From the NCBI GenBank assembly GCA_022827025.1, contig JAJDTT010000278.1, positions 1-64,000 of the forward strand: a stretch of 64,000 nt of DNA. The letters are read 5' to 3'. Within the stretch, counting starts at the first letter, position 1. Each line of letters begins with the position of its first letter. Under the pieces are notes generated by a model. The model made no database searches. It was not told where the DNA came from and was given only the letters and a program-made list of their open reading frames with translations. The DNA is from Acidobacteriota bacterium (GTDB taxonomy: Bacteria > Acidobacteriota > UBA6911 > RPQK01 > JAJDTT01). Of this stretch, positions 7,922-16,703 are shown piece after piece. The position numbers were made by a program, and so were the translations under genes.

Positions 7922-9208
7922 TCAGACTGCGGAACCGGGAGGAATCATGGTCGTGCCTTCGCCACGGCCATACGCGTCTTCGCCATGCTCCAGAATATCC
8001 AAGCCGGTCCTTTCGTCGACTTGAGCCGGCCTCAGGGTCCCGAACAGTGAAATGACCTTCAGAAGCACCCACGTGACGACGCCGCAATAGAGGATGGTGG
8101 CGAGGACGCCCACAGCCTGGATGACGACCTGCATCGGGTTTCCATTCAGCAGGCCATCGGTTCCACCCCAGGCCGCGTGAGCGAAGACTCCCGTCAGCAC
8201 CGCACCGCTCAAACCACCCATTCCGTGGGCAGCCGCCACGTCCAGGGAATCATCCAATCCGGACCGGGATCGAAAGAGGATCGCGTAGTAGCAGGGGAAC
8301 GTGGCGATGGCGCCGATGGCGATGGCTCCCAGGGGACTGACGAAACCTGCCGCCGGCGTCACGGCCACAAGTCCGACGACGATACCGGTGGCGGCTCCCA
8401 CTGCCGTCGCCATCCGGTCGCGGACGGCATCCAGGATCATCCAGACGGTCAACGCGGCTGCCGGGGCCAGCAGGGTGTTGACGAAGGCCAGGGTCGCCGT
8501 ACCGTCAGCCGCCAGGGCGCTGCCGCCATTGAATCCGAACCAGCCGAACCAGAGCAGACCGGCGCCCAAAAGGACGAACGGCACATTGTGGGGAATGATG
8601 GCCTGGCGCCCGTAGTCGCTGCGGGGGCCCACCTGCCAGGCGGCCACGACTGCCGCCGTTCCCGCCGTGACGTGGACCACCGTGCCTCCCGCAAAGTCCA
8701 GGGCGCCCATCTCGCCCAGCCATCCGCCACCCCAGACCCAATGGCAGACCGGCCCGTACACGAGCAGCACCCAGCCGGCGATGAAGGCCAGGTAAGGCCC
8801 GAAGCGGATCCGCTCGACCACGGCTCCGGAAATGAGCGCCGCCGTAATGATGGCGAAAGCTCCCTGATACGCGGCGAAAAGGAGGTGGGGGATGCTGCCG
8901 TTGGCTTCCAGGTTCACACCCTGAAAAAAGAGATGTCCCAAGCCGCCCAGCCAGGGCTGCACGCCCTCGCTGCCCGGGGCGAAGGCCAAGCTGTAGCCGG
9001 CCATGACCCAGACCAGGGCGGTCACGCCCAGGGAGGCAAAGCTCATCATCATGGTGTTGAGGATGTTCTTGGACCGGACCAGTCCCCCGTAGAAAAAGGC
9101 GAGTCCGGGGGTCATGAGGAGGACCAGAGCGCAAGAAACCAGCAGCCACGCCGTATCCGCAGCCGAGATGCTCGCAGTGGCGGCAGTGGTCATTTCGGTA
9201 GCTGCCAT
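7922..9208 (-). CDS. amt: Ammonium transporter Amt
   Basis: 428 residues with about 11 membrane segments, the usual length for Amt. ATG is preceded by GGAGGGG. Family blocks are clear: FFYGGLVRSKN near residues 38-48, SGAVVERI, FAGGTVVHVTAG with pore His179, and DVAAAHGMGG with pore His328 (the twin-His pore). It imports ammonium across the inner membrane. No PII (glnK) gene is adjacent, which is unusual because amt is often paired with glnK. It starts 33 bases after the Gfo/Idh/MocA gene and may share its transcript. The 7758-7921 spacer below it contains a 7-base hairpin (GGACAGG/CCTGTCC, 7826-7851) without a T-run. Confidence 0.95.
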   Translation of the reverse strand: MAATEMTTAATASISAADTAWLLVSCALVLLMTPGLAFFYGGLVRSKNILNTMMMSFASLGVTALVWVMAGYSLAFAPGSEGVQPWLGGLGHLFFQGVNLEANGSIPHLLFAAYQGAFAIITAALISGAVVERIRFGPYLAFIAGWVLLVYGPVCHWVWGGGWLGEMGALDFAGGTVVHVTAGTAAVVAAWQVGPRSDYGRQAIIPHNVPFVLLGAGLLWFGWFGFNGGSALAADGTATLAFVNTLLAPAAALTVWMILDAVRDRMATAVGAATGIVVGLVAVTPAAGFVSPLGAIAIGAIATFPCYYAILFRSRSGLDDSLDVAAAHGMGGLSGAVLTGVFAHAAWGGTDGLLNGNPMQVVIQAVGVLATILYCGVVTWVLLKVISLFGTLRPAQVDERTGLDILEHGEDAYGRGEGTTMIPPGSAV

Positions 9209-9241
9209 GGTCGGTTCCCCTCCCTCTTCAGGACACCGGTT

Positions 9242-10561
9242 TCATGCAGGAGTGATGGTCCGCTTTTCGGGATCGAAGATCATCTTGCGGCCGCTCCACA
9301 AGGAGTCCGTAGCCATGATGCAGGCGATGGAGTGTCCGTAGCCTGCTTCGACCGGGCAGGAAATCCCGTCGACGTCGCGTCGCCGGACGCAGTCGAGCCA
9401 GTTGGCCATGTGAGGGAAGCGATGGTTCGGCATGGCTCCCGGCTCACCGGCGATATACTCGCCCTGCATCTGCTTCGCCCCCGGCTTCAGAGCTTCATCG
9501 CCGCGAATGCCGTCTCCGGAAACCCGCCAGGGCACTTCGTTGAAGAGCGGCGACTTTTCGAACGAGAGGGTTCCCTTGGTTCCCTGGAAGGTATAGCCGG
9601 TCCCGGCGCCGTTGATCAGGCAGCAGCCGTAGCTGGCGAGGAATTTCTTGTCTCCCGTCCCGTATTCGAAAACGGCCTCGGTGGTGTCCGGATTCTCGCG
9701 GTAGTCCTTGTAGCGGTAGATTCCGCCTTCGGCCCGGGCGCTCAGGGGGTAGGGTTCCCCCGTGAGATAGTGGAGAGTGTCGATGTCGTGGCTCATCCAC
9801 TGGTCGTAGATTCCGCTCGAGAACTCCTTGAACAGCCGAAAAGACCGGTAGATCCTGGGATCGAAGGGCCGATCGGGCTTACCCAGCAGAAACTCCTTCC
9901 AGTTCAGATCCTCTTCCCGGCACTCGGCCAGTTGTTCCGGGCTGCGGCGCCAGCGGTAAGGACTGTATTCGTTCTCCACCAGGCTGACTCGAACCACGTC
10001 GCCGATGAGTTGGTCCTTCATGATCCGGCGAGCGGCGATGCACTTGGGATGGCTTCTTCCCTGGGTGCCGCTCTGAACCACGATGCCGGCCTTCTTGCAG
10101 GCATCCAAGGCGTCGTTGGCCTCGGAAAGCACGTTGGCCATGGGCTTTTCGCAATAGGCGTCCTTCCCCGCCTCGGCGACCATCTTCAGCATCTTGCCGT
10201 GCTGGTGGTCGGCCGTGGCGATGATGACCGCATCGATCCCGTCATCGGCCAGGAGGTCGTCGATGTGGTGATAGAGCGTAGGCTCGCTGCCATAGTGGTC
10301 GCGGAGGTGACTGGTGGCGATTTTCTGGTTCCGCTTCCAGATTTCGCAGACCGCGGTGATCCGGGCGTTGTATGCGTCGGCATGCTCCAGGCACTTCCTC
10401 AACAGGTACATGCCCCGGCCGCCGGGACCCAGCACCGCCACCTGGAGAGTGTCGTTGAGGCTCCGCCCCTTGGCCAGCAGGGACCCCGACAGTCCGGTCA
10501 TGACCGCCCCCGCCCCGGCGGTGGCCCCCATGAAGCTGCGACGATTCAATTCCTTGGTCAT
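9242..10561 (-). CDS. Tat-exported Gfo/Idh/MocA family oxidoreductase
   Basis: 439 residues; ATG behind GGAGATCAGGA. The N-terminus NRRSFMGATAGAG followed by a hydrophobic run is a twin-arginine signal, so the enzyme is probably exported folded with its NAD(P). The Rossmann motif is VAVLGPGGRGMYLL; YCEKPMAN is the EKP motif of the family; SSGIYDQWMSHDIDTLHYL carries the conserved catalytic-site His. Such Tat-type members are abundant in Acidobacteriota and Planctomycetota, and several act on sugars or inositols. It lies between a Tat-type isomerase-like gene and amt, all on one strand. Substrate unknown. Confidence 0.9.
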   Translation of the reverse strand: MTKELNRRSFMGATAGAGAVMTGLSGSLLAKGRSLNDTLQVAVLGPGGRGMYLLRKCLEHADAYNARITAVCEIWKRNQKIATSHLRDHYGSEPTLYHHIDDLLADDGIDAVIIATADHQHGKMLKMVAEAGKDAYCEKPMANVLSEANDALDACKKAGIVVQSGTQGRSHPKCIAARRIMKDQLIGDVVRVSLVENEYSPYRWRRSPEQLAECREEDLNWKEFLLGKPDRPFDPRIYRSFRLFKEFSSGIYDQWMSHDIDTLHYLTGEPYPLSARAEGGIYRYKDYRENPDTTEAVFEYGTGDKKFLASYGCCLINGAGTGYTFQGTKGTLSFEKSPLFNEVPWRVSGDGIRGDEALKPGAKQMQGEYIAGEPGAMPNHRFPHMANWLDCVRRRDVDGISCPVEAGYGHSIACIMATDSLWSGRKMIFDPEKRTITPA

Positions 10562-10628
10562 TTCCTGATCTCCTTACGTATTGGTCACTCCGGACACGTT
10601 CTGTTACCCGGGCCGTCCGCCAGGGAGT

Positions 10629-11603
10629 TCAAACCCTGGGAACACCCGCCTGTTCAAAAGCCCGGGACATCTTCCGATAACAATGCTTGGCCGCCGCCAA
10701 CGGGTCGTAACCCGGCTTCCTGTGAATCTGGCCACTGACCTCGAGGACGATCGATCCCCGATAACCCTGGCCCTGAAGCTCCTTGAGGTAGGTCACGTAA
10801 TCCGTGTCGCCATCCCCCGGCATCAGGAATTGGGTCTTGCCCTCGCCGGTGATCGTCGCGTCCTTGGCGTGTGCGAAGACCGCATGAGAACCGAGAAGGC
10901 GAATCGAGTCCACCATGTCGAAATTCATGGCCCTGAAATGACTGTAGTCATACGTCACTCGGACCCACGGGCTGTCGGCCTGGCGCATCAACCAGTGAGC
11001 TCCATCGGGACTGTGCAGGGCGCTTCCCACGTGCGCTTTGATGGCCAACAGGATCTCGTGGGATCGCCCCACCTCCGCCCATTCCCTGAGCTTCTCGGCC
11101 ATGGGTTCCTTCGCCTGATCCCACTCGGAGGTCTTCCCCCCCAGCGTCAGGACCAGTACGGGACGCCGGTGCCGCCGCCCGGGTGTCCGCACGTTGAAGG
11201 GATAGATGTCGCGCCAGAGTTGCGCCGCCCGTTTGATCCGCTCCAGGTTCTCCCGGTGGGCCTCGGGACCCACCAGCAGTCTCAGGTCCTCGTCCAACCC
11301 GCTCAGCCCCAATCCCAACTCGCCGAACAGATTGGCCAACTCCCGCCGGGCCGACCGGGTGAGGATCTTGGGATCGTCCTGCCAACCGGGATAGATGGCC
11401 GGTTCCACGTCGTCGTACCCCACCTCGCTGGCCATGCGCATGGCGTCCGGCGTGCGGAGGGTTCGATTGTTGTAGAGACTCCACCCCAGGCCCATCGCCA
11501 GCTTCGGTTTGTGCCCGGAAGCGGCGGGCAGACCCGCGGACATCAGCGTCGCGGCTCCTGCTGGAATGGACTTGAGAAAGGCTCGCCGATGGAGCTGGGA
11601 CAT
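10629..11603 (-). CDS. Tat-exported sugar-phosphate isomerase/epimerase (xylose isomerase-like TIM barrel)
   Basis: 324 residues from ATG 11603 (AGGGAAA just upstream); an in-frame start at 11633 is possible. HRRAFLKSIPAGAATLMSAG is a textbook twin-arginine signal. The rest follows the AP_endonuc_2 / xylose-isomerase-like TIM barrel: YDDVEPAIYPGW with a metal-ligand Glu, LAIKAHVGSAL with a conserved His, VTYDYSHFRAM and GSIVLEVSGQ with a C-terminal Glu. It probably isomerises or epimerises a sugar or keto-sugar in the periplasm. It is followed after 67 bases by the Gfo oxidoreductase; such pairs often work on inositol- or hexose-type substrates (inference). Confidence 0.82.
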   Translation of the reverse strand: MSQLHRRAFLKSIPAGAATLMSAGLPAASGHKPKLAMGLGWSLYNNRTLRTPDAMRMASEVGYDDVEPAIYPGWQDDPKILTRSARRELANLFGELGLGLSGLDEDLRLLVGPEAHRENLERIKRAAQLWRDIYPFNVRTPGRRHRRPVLVLTLGGKTSEWDQAKEPMAEKLREWAEVGRSHEILLAIKAHVGSALHSPDGAHWLMRQADSPWVRVTYDYSHFRAMNFDMVDSIRLLGSHAVFAHAKDATITGEGKTQFLMPGDGDTDYVTYLKELQGQGYRGSIVLEVSGQIHRKPGYDPLAAAKHCYRKMSRAFEQAGVPRV

Positions 11604-11731
11604 GCGGGATTTCCCTTCAATTCGACGCCGCAAAGTCTAACCTACCGCCCCTGATAAAACAAACTTCCGACCCCCGTCGGAATGACGTCCCGGATCGAGT
11701 TTTGTCCTTGCAACTTCCCGCTGGTTCGTTG

Positions 11732-11761
11732 CTGCACTGGCCACCTGTTGTGGTGTAAACT
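11732..11761 (+). promoter_or_regulatory. Possible promoter of tRNA-Leu
   Basis: TAAACT at 11756-11761 could be a -10 box, 12 bases before the mature tRNA. The only -35-like hexamer at fitting distance (CTGCAC, 11732-11737, spacing 18) is poor. Confidence 0.3.
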
Positions 11762-11773
11762 CACCGGCAGGTC

Positions 11774-11861
11774 GCCGGAGTGGTGGAATTGGCAGACGCG
11801 CTGCGTTCAGGACGCAGTGGGCTAGACGCCCGTGGGAGTTCGAGTCTCCCCTCCGGCACCA
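11774..11861 (+). tRNA. tRNA-Leu (anticodon CAG)
   Basis: 88 nucleotides with the class II shape. The acceptor arm GCCGGAG pairs with CTCCGGC (11851-11857), followed by discriminator A and an encoded CCA (11859-11861). The anticodon stem CTGCG/CGCAG encloses TTCAGGA, so the anticodon is CAG (11808-11810), reading CUG. A long variable arm (TGGGCTAGACGCCCGT) and a T-arm with GTTCGAGTC are present. It stands alone; a repeat copy begins 17 bases downstream. No integrase or attachment-site duplication was seen. Confidence 0.97.
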
Positions 11862-11877
11862 ATTCCTATTTCCAATG

Positions 11878-11943
11878 TAGTAGGGGCTCCCCTTGTGGGT
11901 GCCCTCCCCTTGTGGGTGCCCTCTTCGTGTGCGCGCTCTTCGG
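11878..11943 (+). repeat. Dispersed repeat A core, partial copy
   Basis: Begins GTAGTAGGGGC-TC-CCCTTGTGG-GTGCCC and then tandemly repeats CCCCTTGTGGGTGCCCT before CTCTTCG. It is the same core as the copies at 821, 16704 and 51031 but lacks their flanking 50 or so bases. It sits between tRNA-Leu and the stop of the receiver gene. Confidence 0.7.
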
Positions 11944-11964
11944 CGATCTGCCCTTGGAGTCTGC

Positions 11965-12369
11965 TTACTTCTTCTTCGGAAGGAAACGGTCCAGCTTTTC
12001 CCGGAGTTCCACCATGCTGTAAGGCTTGGTCACCACGGCCTGACCGCCCGCGGCCAGGATTTCTTCAGCGCTTCCCTCCATGGCCGCGGCGGCGATGGCC
12101 AGGATCGGCACTCGAGCCAGGTCCCCGGCCCTGCGAATCTGACGGATCACCCGGTATCCGCCTCCACCGGAGATCATCATGTCCACGACGATCAGATGCG
12201 GGTCGAAGTCCATCAATTCAGCCATCGAGGACCGGCCCGAGAACGACCGCGTCCGAAAGCCGAGGCTCTGCAGGACGAATTGAATCGAGTAGATGTCGTC
12301 GACTGTCTCCTCGATCACGGCCAACCGTTTCGACTCGGCAGTCGGGGCAGGCGGACGGCGGCGCCTCAC
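11965..12369 (-). CDS. Stand-alone receiver-domain protein (degenerate response regulator)
   Basis: 134 residues from a GTG that overlaps the gatB stop (GTGA). The whole protein is a CheY-like receiver: LAVIEETVDD in the beta-1 region, the phospho-acceptor Asp in LIVVDMMISGGGG, and the conserved Lys in VVTKPYS near the C-terminus. No output domain is present. The acidic pair after beta-1 reads Glu-Glu, and the Thr/Ser that normally follows beta-4 is Ala (ILAIAAAAMEG). The basic C-terminus ends FLPKKK. It may still be phosphorylated, but the switching Thr is missing. Coupling to gatB rather than to a kinase is odd. Confidence 0.82.
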   Translation of the reverse strand: MRRRRPPAPTAESKRLAVIEETVDDIYSIQFVLQSLGFRTRSFSGRSSMAELMDFDPHLIVVDMMISGGGGYRVIRQIRRAGDLARVPILAIAAAAMEGSAEEILAAGGQAVVTKPYSMVELREKLDRFLPKKK

Positions 12370-13823
12370 TGGTCCAACATCTTTCTGAGCAGTTCGTTGA
12401 CCATCTTCGGGTTGGCCTGACCGCGGGTCTGCCGCATCACCTGTCCCACGAAGAATCCCAGCAGGCCCCGCTTCCCATTCCTATAACGTTCCACGGCTTC
12501 GGAATGCGACTCCAGAATCCCGGAAACGACGGTTTCCAATTCGCTCCGATCGCTGATCTGGGCCAGGTTCTGCTCCCTGACGATCGCCCCTGGAGACTTG
12601 CCTGTCTCATACATCCGATCGAAGACTCCCTTGGCCATCTTTCCGCTGATGGTCCCGTCGTCCAGGAGACGGATCAACTCGCCGAGATCCGAAGCCTTGA
12701 CGGGAGATTCGTGGAGTCCCCGCCCGTCTTTCCGCAGACGGTGCGTCACATCTCCCACCATCCAGTTCAGCACCGACTTGGGATTCCGGGCGCGCTCGGC
12801 GGATGCTTCGAAGTAGTCGGCGAACTCGGGGGTCCGGGTGGCGACGAGGGTGTCACCCGGATCGAGACCGTACTGGGAGCCGAACCGGCGCGCGCGGTCC
12901 GCAGGCAGTTCCGGCATGGTTTTTCTGATCTCCTCCAGGCGCTCAGCCGGGATCACGATGGGAAGCAGATCGGGATCCGGAAAGTACCGGTAGTCGTGGG
13001 CCTCTTCCTTGCTTCTCATGGGACGGGTCTCTTCCCGGTCCTCTTCCCACAGCCGCGTTTCCTGAACCACTTGCCGCCCCGACTCCAAGACTCGAACCTG
13101 TCTCCGAATCTCATAGTCGAGGGCCTTGTTCAAAAAACGGAAGGAGTTCAGGTTCTTGATTTCAGTCTTGGTCCCGAGAGAAGTCTCCCCCACCGGCCGG
13201 ACCGAGACATTGGCATCGCAGCGGAGACTCCCTTCCTCCATGTTCCCGTCGCACAGCGACAAAAATATGAGGACCCGTCTCAGGTAGTCCAGAAAATCGC
13301 TGGCCTCCCGTCCGGACCTCAGATCGGGACAGGTGACGATCTCCATCAAGGGGACCCCGCATCGATTCAAGTTGACCAGCGTGTCCTGTCTCGCGGCATG
13401 AATCGATTTTCCGGCGTCCTCCTCCAGGTGGACTCGAATGATCCCCACGTCGAGTTCACGCAGTGTTCCGGGTACGCCCGGAGTCCCGCGGTCCGGCAGC
13501 GGAACCCTCACTCGCCCGTCGACTGCCAGCGGCTCTTCAAACTGGGAGATCTGGTAGCCCTTGGGAAGGTCGGGGTAGAAGTAGTTCTTTCGAGCGAGCA
13601 GCGAACGCCGATTGATGCGGCAGTCCAGGGCCAATCCGGCCATGGCCGCCATCTCCACGGCCCGGCCGTTGACCACCGGAAGCGAACCGGGAAGACCCAG
13701 GCAGACCGGACAGGTCTGGGAATTCGGGGGAGCTCCGAACCGGGTGCTGCAGCCGCAGAACACCTTGCTCCGGGTGCGCAGTTGAGCGTGGACCTCCAGA
13801 CCGATTACCGGCTCGTACTGCAT
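12366..13823 (-). CDS. gatB: Aspartyl/glutamyl-tRNA amidotransferase subunit B
   Basis: 485 residues from ATG 13823 (MQYEPVIGLEVHAQL), the standard GatB start. The open frame continues to 14036 inside miaA, but that is overlap only. Family blocks: KVFCGCSTRFGAPPNSQTCP with the zinc-type cysteines, GLPGSLPVVN, RKNYFYPDLPKGYQISQF, EDAGKSIH and a C-terminal YqeY-like tail domain (GQVMRQTRGQANPKMVNELL). It uses ammonia delivered by GatA to convert misacylated Glu-tRNA(Gln) or Asp-tRNA(Asn) to the correct aminoacyl-tRNA. gatA and gatC are not in this window. It overlaps miaA by 19 bases. Confidence 0.97.
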   Translation of the reverse strand: MQYEPVIGLEVHAQLRTRSKVFCGCSTRFGAPPNSQTCPVCLGLPGSLPVVNGRAVEMAAMAGLALDCRINRRSLLARKNYFYPDLPKGYQISQFEEPLAVDGRVRVPLPDRGTPGVPGTLRELDVGIIRVHLEEDAGKSIHAARQDTLVNLNRCGVPLMEIVTCPDLRSGREASDFLDYLRRVLIFLSLCDGNMEEGSLRCDANVSVRPVGETSLGTKTEIKNLNSFRFLNKALDYEIRRQVRVLESGRQVVQETRLWEEDREETRPMRSKEEAHDYRYFPDPDLLPIVIPAERLEEIRKTMPELPADRARRFGSQYGLDPGDTLVATRTPEFADYFEASAERARNPKSVLNWMVGDVTHRLRKDGRGLHESPVKASDLGELIRLLDDGTISGKMAKGVFDRMYETGKSPGAIVREQNLAQISDRSELETVVSGILESHSEAVERYRNGKRGLLGFFVGQVMRQTRGQANPKMVNELLRKMLDQ

Positions 13824-14770
13824 CGGACCCACTCCAAAAGCTGCTTCAACGCCGACTCCGACTCCCCGGGCGACTGGATCCACCGCATGCCGTCCTCCCG
13901 GCGAAACCAGGTCATCTGCCGTTTGGCATAGCGGCGCGTGTCCCGGCTCGTCAGCTCGATGGCGTCCTCCACGCTCAACTCGCCCCTGAGGGTCTGCAAG
14001 GCGTATCGGTAACCCAATGCCTCGAAGGCTTTGCATCGCTCATCGTACCCCTTCCGCAATAGTCGATCCACTTCGTCCAGCAGGCCGCTCCGAAACATTT
14101 CCCGGGCCCGGGAATCGATCCTTTGGTAGAGAAGGGACCGGGGCAGGTTCAGTCCGATCTTCAGAATGCGGTAGCCGGCCAGCGGCTTTCGCCGCTCTTG
14201 AAGCCGGCTGATGGGAGTCCCCGTCAGGAAGTAGACCTCCAGGGCCCGTATCAGGCGCCGCCGGTCCCCCACGCCGATCTTGCGGGCCGTCGCAGGGTCT
14301 TTTCGGGCCAGCAGACGATGCATTCTCTCCTGACCGCGGCGTTGAACCATCTTCTCCAGGCGATCCCGAATGGCTTCACAGCGGGAAGGTCCTTCGAACA
14401 CTCCCACCAGCAGAGCCCTGAGATAGAGTCCCGTGCCTCCCACCACGAACGGAATCTTCCCCCGGTCCCGGACCTGCCGGCAGACTCTCCTGGCTTCCGC
14501 CATGTATCGCCCCGCGCTGTAGAACTGGTCCGGATCCAGGAAGTCGTAAAGATGATGGGGCACGGCGCCGGTTTCGCTGGCCGACGGTTTCCCGGTCCCG
14601 ATTCGGAGTTCGCGGTACAACTGGAGTGAGTCGCAGTTGATGATCTCGCCGTCCAGCCGGAGGGCGGCCTCCACCGCCAGGGCGCTCTTGCCGGAGGCCG
14701 TCGGTCCGGCGACGGCGATGAGAAGCGGATCTTCGGGCGGCGAAAGCGTCTTCAACGCAAACGTTCCCAC
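13805..14770 (-). CDS. miaA: tRNA dimethylallyltransferase
   Basis: 321 residues, the usual MiaA length, from a GTG with a weak ribosome site; an internal TTG is an alternative. The P-loop is AGPTASGKSALAVEAA near residues 20-35, followed by EIINCDSLQLYRELRIGTGK, PHHLYDFLDP, VGGTGLYLRAL and RRLIRALEVYFLTG. A C-terminal YAKRQMTWFRRE segment is also diagnostic. It transfers a dimethylallyl group to A37 of tRNAs that read codons starting with U. It lies 10 bases after the Gfo gene and overlaps gatB. Confidence 0.97.
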   Translation of the reverse strand: MGTFALKTLSPPEDPLLIAVAGPTASGKSALAVEAALRLDGEIINCDSLQLYRELRIGTGKPSASETGAVPHHLYDFLDPDQFYSAGRYMAEARRVCRQVRDRGKIPFVVGGTGLYLRALLVGVFEGPSRCEAIRDRLEKMVQRRGQERMHRLLARKDPATARKIGVGDRRRLIRALEVYFLTGTPISRLQERRKPLAGYRILKIGLNLPRSLLYQRIDSRAREMFRSGLLDEVDRLLRKGYDERCKAFEALGYRYALQTLRGELSVEDAIELTSRDTRRYAKRQMTWFRREDGMRWIQSPGESESALKQLLEWVRCSTSR

Positions 14771-14780
14771 TCGACGGACG

Positions 14781-15767
14781 TCACCGGGTTCTTCCGGAGA
14801 TGGACGTCCCGTGCTGACCGGCCACGGTCATCCGATCCAGGATCTCCAGAGCCAGATCCAGGACCCGGAAGCCCTCCTCGCCGCTGCATCCCTGCCCGAT
14901 TTCTCGTTCCTGGCCCTGCCGGCCCGCGATCTCTTCCAGGAACGCCATGATCTCCATTTTCAACGGTTCTTCGTGCTCCACCTGCGGAGACCGGTTGACG
15001 ATCCGCCTGGATCCATCCACCTCCACCATGCTCGACACCGCGGCCACCTGGCGGTCCAGATCGAGGGAGATGTAGTCGTCCGCCTGGAAGAACCTCAACT
15101 TTCTCATCTTCTGCTTGGAGACCCGGCTGGAGGTGAGATTGGCGACGCATCCGTCCTCGAACTCCAGCCGGGCGTTGGCGATGTCGATGCGGGGAGTGAG
15201 CACCGGAATCCCCACGGCGCGGATCTCGCGAACGGGGCTCCGGACCATCTGCGTGATGAGATCCAGGTCGTGAATCATCAGGTCCAGCACCACGTCCACG
15301 TCCAGACTGCGTGGCGTCAGCACGCTGAGGCGGTGGACCTCGAAGAACCGGGGAGTCTTGACGAAGGGCCGAATTGCCAGCACTGCGGGATTGAACCGCT
15401 CGGAATGACCCACGTGGAGAACCGTCCCTCGGGCCTCGTCCACCATGCGCCTCGCGGATTCCAGGTCTTCGGCGATGGGTTTCTCCACCAGGACGTGGAT
15501 CCCCCGCTTCAGGAACGGAAGGGCGACCTCGGCATGCAGCGAGGTGGGAACGGCCACGCTGACGGCGTCGACCCGATCCAACAGGGGCCCGTGGTCCGGC
15601 CAGGACCGGCAGTCATACCGGGAAGCCAGCTCGCGGCGCCTCTCCGGAATCGGATCCGCCACACCTACGAGTTTCACCTGCGGTAGGCTGCTGTAGATAC
15701 GGGTATGGTGACTCCCCAAGACCCCGACGCCGACGACTCCGACCCGGACCCGGTCCTGGACACTCAC
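14781..15767 (-). CDS. Gfo/Idh/MocA family oxidoreductase in the lpx operon
   Basis: 328 residues from a GTG that overlaps the lpxI stop (GTGA); the longer frame to 15872 runs into lpxI and is rejected. VGVVGVGVLGSHH is the Rossmann motif, VLVEKPIAEDL the EKP motif, and MIHDLDLI carries the conserved catalytic His. No signal peptide, so it is cytoplasmic, unlike the Tat-type member at 9242. The position directly behind lpxA-lpxI points to UDP-sugar or lipid A chemistry. GnnA (UDP-GlcNAc 3-dehydrogenase) belongs to this family, but no GnnB aminotransferase is nearby and LpxA keeps the Gly typical of ester-linked lipid A, so GnnA is not established. Confidence 0.88.
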   Translation of the reverse strand: MSVQDRVRVGVVGVGVLGSHHTRIYSSLPQVKLVGVADPIPERRRELASRYDCRSWPDHGPLLDRVDAVSVAVPTSLHAEVALPFLKRGIHVLVEKPIAEDLESARRMVDEARGTVLHVGHSERFNPAVLAIRPFVKTPRFFEVHRLSVLTPRSLDVDVVLDLMIHDLDLITQMVRSPVREIRAVGIPVLTPRIDIANARLEFEDGCVANLTSSRVSKQKMRKLRFFQADDYISLDLDRQVAAVSSMVEVDGSRRIVNRSPQVEHEEPLKMEIMAFLEEIAGRQGQEREIGQGCSGEEGFRVLDLALEILDRMTVAGQHGTSISGRTR

Positions 15768-16621
15768 TGGCAGACCACCGTTATTCTCGACTCGTCGGCG
15801 CCCCGGACGAATTGGTCGCGGTCCAGGATCAGAGTTCGTCCGGAATCGATGGAGAGGGCCGAGACGCGACACTCTCTCAAGACGTTCAAAGTCTCCGACC
15901 CGATGACGGGAACGTCGTATCTCATTTCGTTGCGGGCACGGCCGGCCTTGACCACCGTGAGACGGCTCCCTGCAACCAATCCGGCCGCTCTCCGAATGGT
16001 CGCGTCCGTCCCCTCCATGGCCTCCACCGCCACCACGGCCTGATCCTTGACCACCACGGTCTGGCCCAGGTCGAGCCGGGACAACTCCCGGGCCACCTCC
16101 CGGCCGTATTCCATGTCCCGTTTCTCCCGCTCGTTGGGCTTGCGGCGGGTGAGCACCCCCGGATCCGGGATGAGGCCGGCAAGCAGCCAGGTCGAGTCCA
16201 GGATCTCCACCCCCTCGTCCCGCAGGACTCCGATGACGCCTTCGATCAACGACCGCGTATTGCGCCGCCGCAGGGACGCCAACATGCGCAACATCCTGCC
16301 ATCGGGCAACGCGGACAGGATTCCCGCCGGCGTCCGTACGCCGGACGCGAATATGCGGACATGTTTCACCTGGCCGGCCATGACCGCGTGCCGGATGCCC
16401 TTGCTCTTGAACACGCGGACCAACTTTCCCAACTGCCCCAATCCGATCCAGTGAAACGACGATCCATTGGAGAGCTGGCCCGTTATCTCCTCCAACTGGG
16501 GATCCGCTTCTTCCCGAATGGCTGCCACGACCACCGGCAACCGCCGATTTCGAGCCTCACGCAGCGCCAGGAACGGAAACCGCCCGTTTCCGGCGATCAA
16601 TCCCAGTTTTTCAGGTTCCAA
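15764..16621 (-). CDS. lpxI: UDP-2,3-diacylglucosamine pyrophosphatase LpxI
   Basis: About 285 residues. The best start is TTG 16621 (or TTG 16624) behind GGGGAGGGG; the upstream frame runs through repeat A and is rejected. KLGLIAGNGRFPFL is the LpxI N-terminus; IRHAVMAGQVKHVRIF and EAMEGTDATIRRAAGL are conserved LpxI blocks, the latter next to the active-site Asp. LpxI hydrolyses UDP-2,3-diacylglucosamine to lipid X and replaces LpxH in many bacteria. It follows lpxA after a 287-base gap filled with repeats and is coupled to a Gfo/Idh/MocA gene. Confidence 0.92.
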   Translation of the reverse strand: MEPEKLGLIAGNGRFPFLALREARNRRLPVVVAAIREEADPQLEEITGQLSNGSSFHWIGLGQLGKLVRVFKSKGIRHAVMAGQVKHVRIFASGVRTPAGILSALPDGRMLRMLASLRRRNTRSLIEGVIGVLRDEGVEILDSTWLLAGLIPDPGVLTRRKPNEREKRDMEYGREVARELSRLDLGQTVVVKDQAVVAVEAMEGTDATIRRAAGLVAGSRLTVVKAGRARNEMRYDVPVIGSETLNVLRECRVSALSIDSGRTLILDRDQFVRGADESRITVVCQ

Positions 16622-16703
16622 CAATTCCCCTCCCCGGTCCCAAGGGGCGCTCGCAAAGAACACTGGAGCGACCGTGCGCCTGGCTCCGGTGCATTCGGCG
16701 CTA

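Noticed and set aside
9209-9300. Sigma-54 promoter for amt
   Set aside because: I looked for TGGCAC-N5-TTGC on the minus strand upstream of amt and did not find it.
8177-10738. A very long + strand open frame (over 850 codons) opposite amt and the Gfo gene
   Set aside because: It is antisense to two clearly conserved genes. Its translation is low-complexity Gly/Gln/Asp/His-rich, as expected from a GC-rich shadow frame.
11774-11943. Genomic island inserted at tRNA-Leu
   Set aside because: No integrase, no direct repeat of the tRNA 3' end and no change in gene content; only a short repeat copy follows the tRNA.
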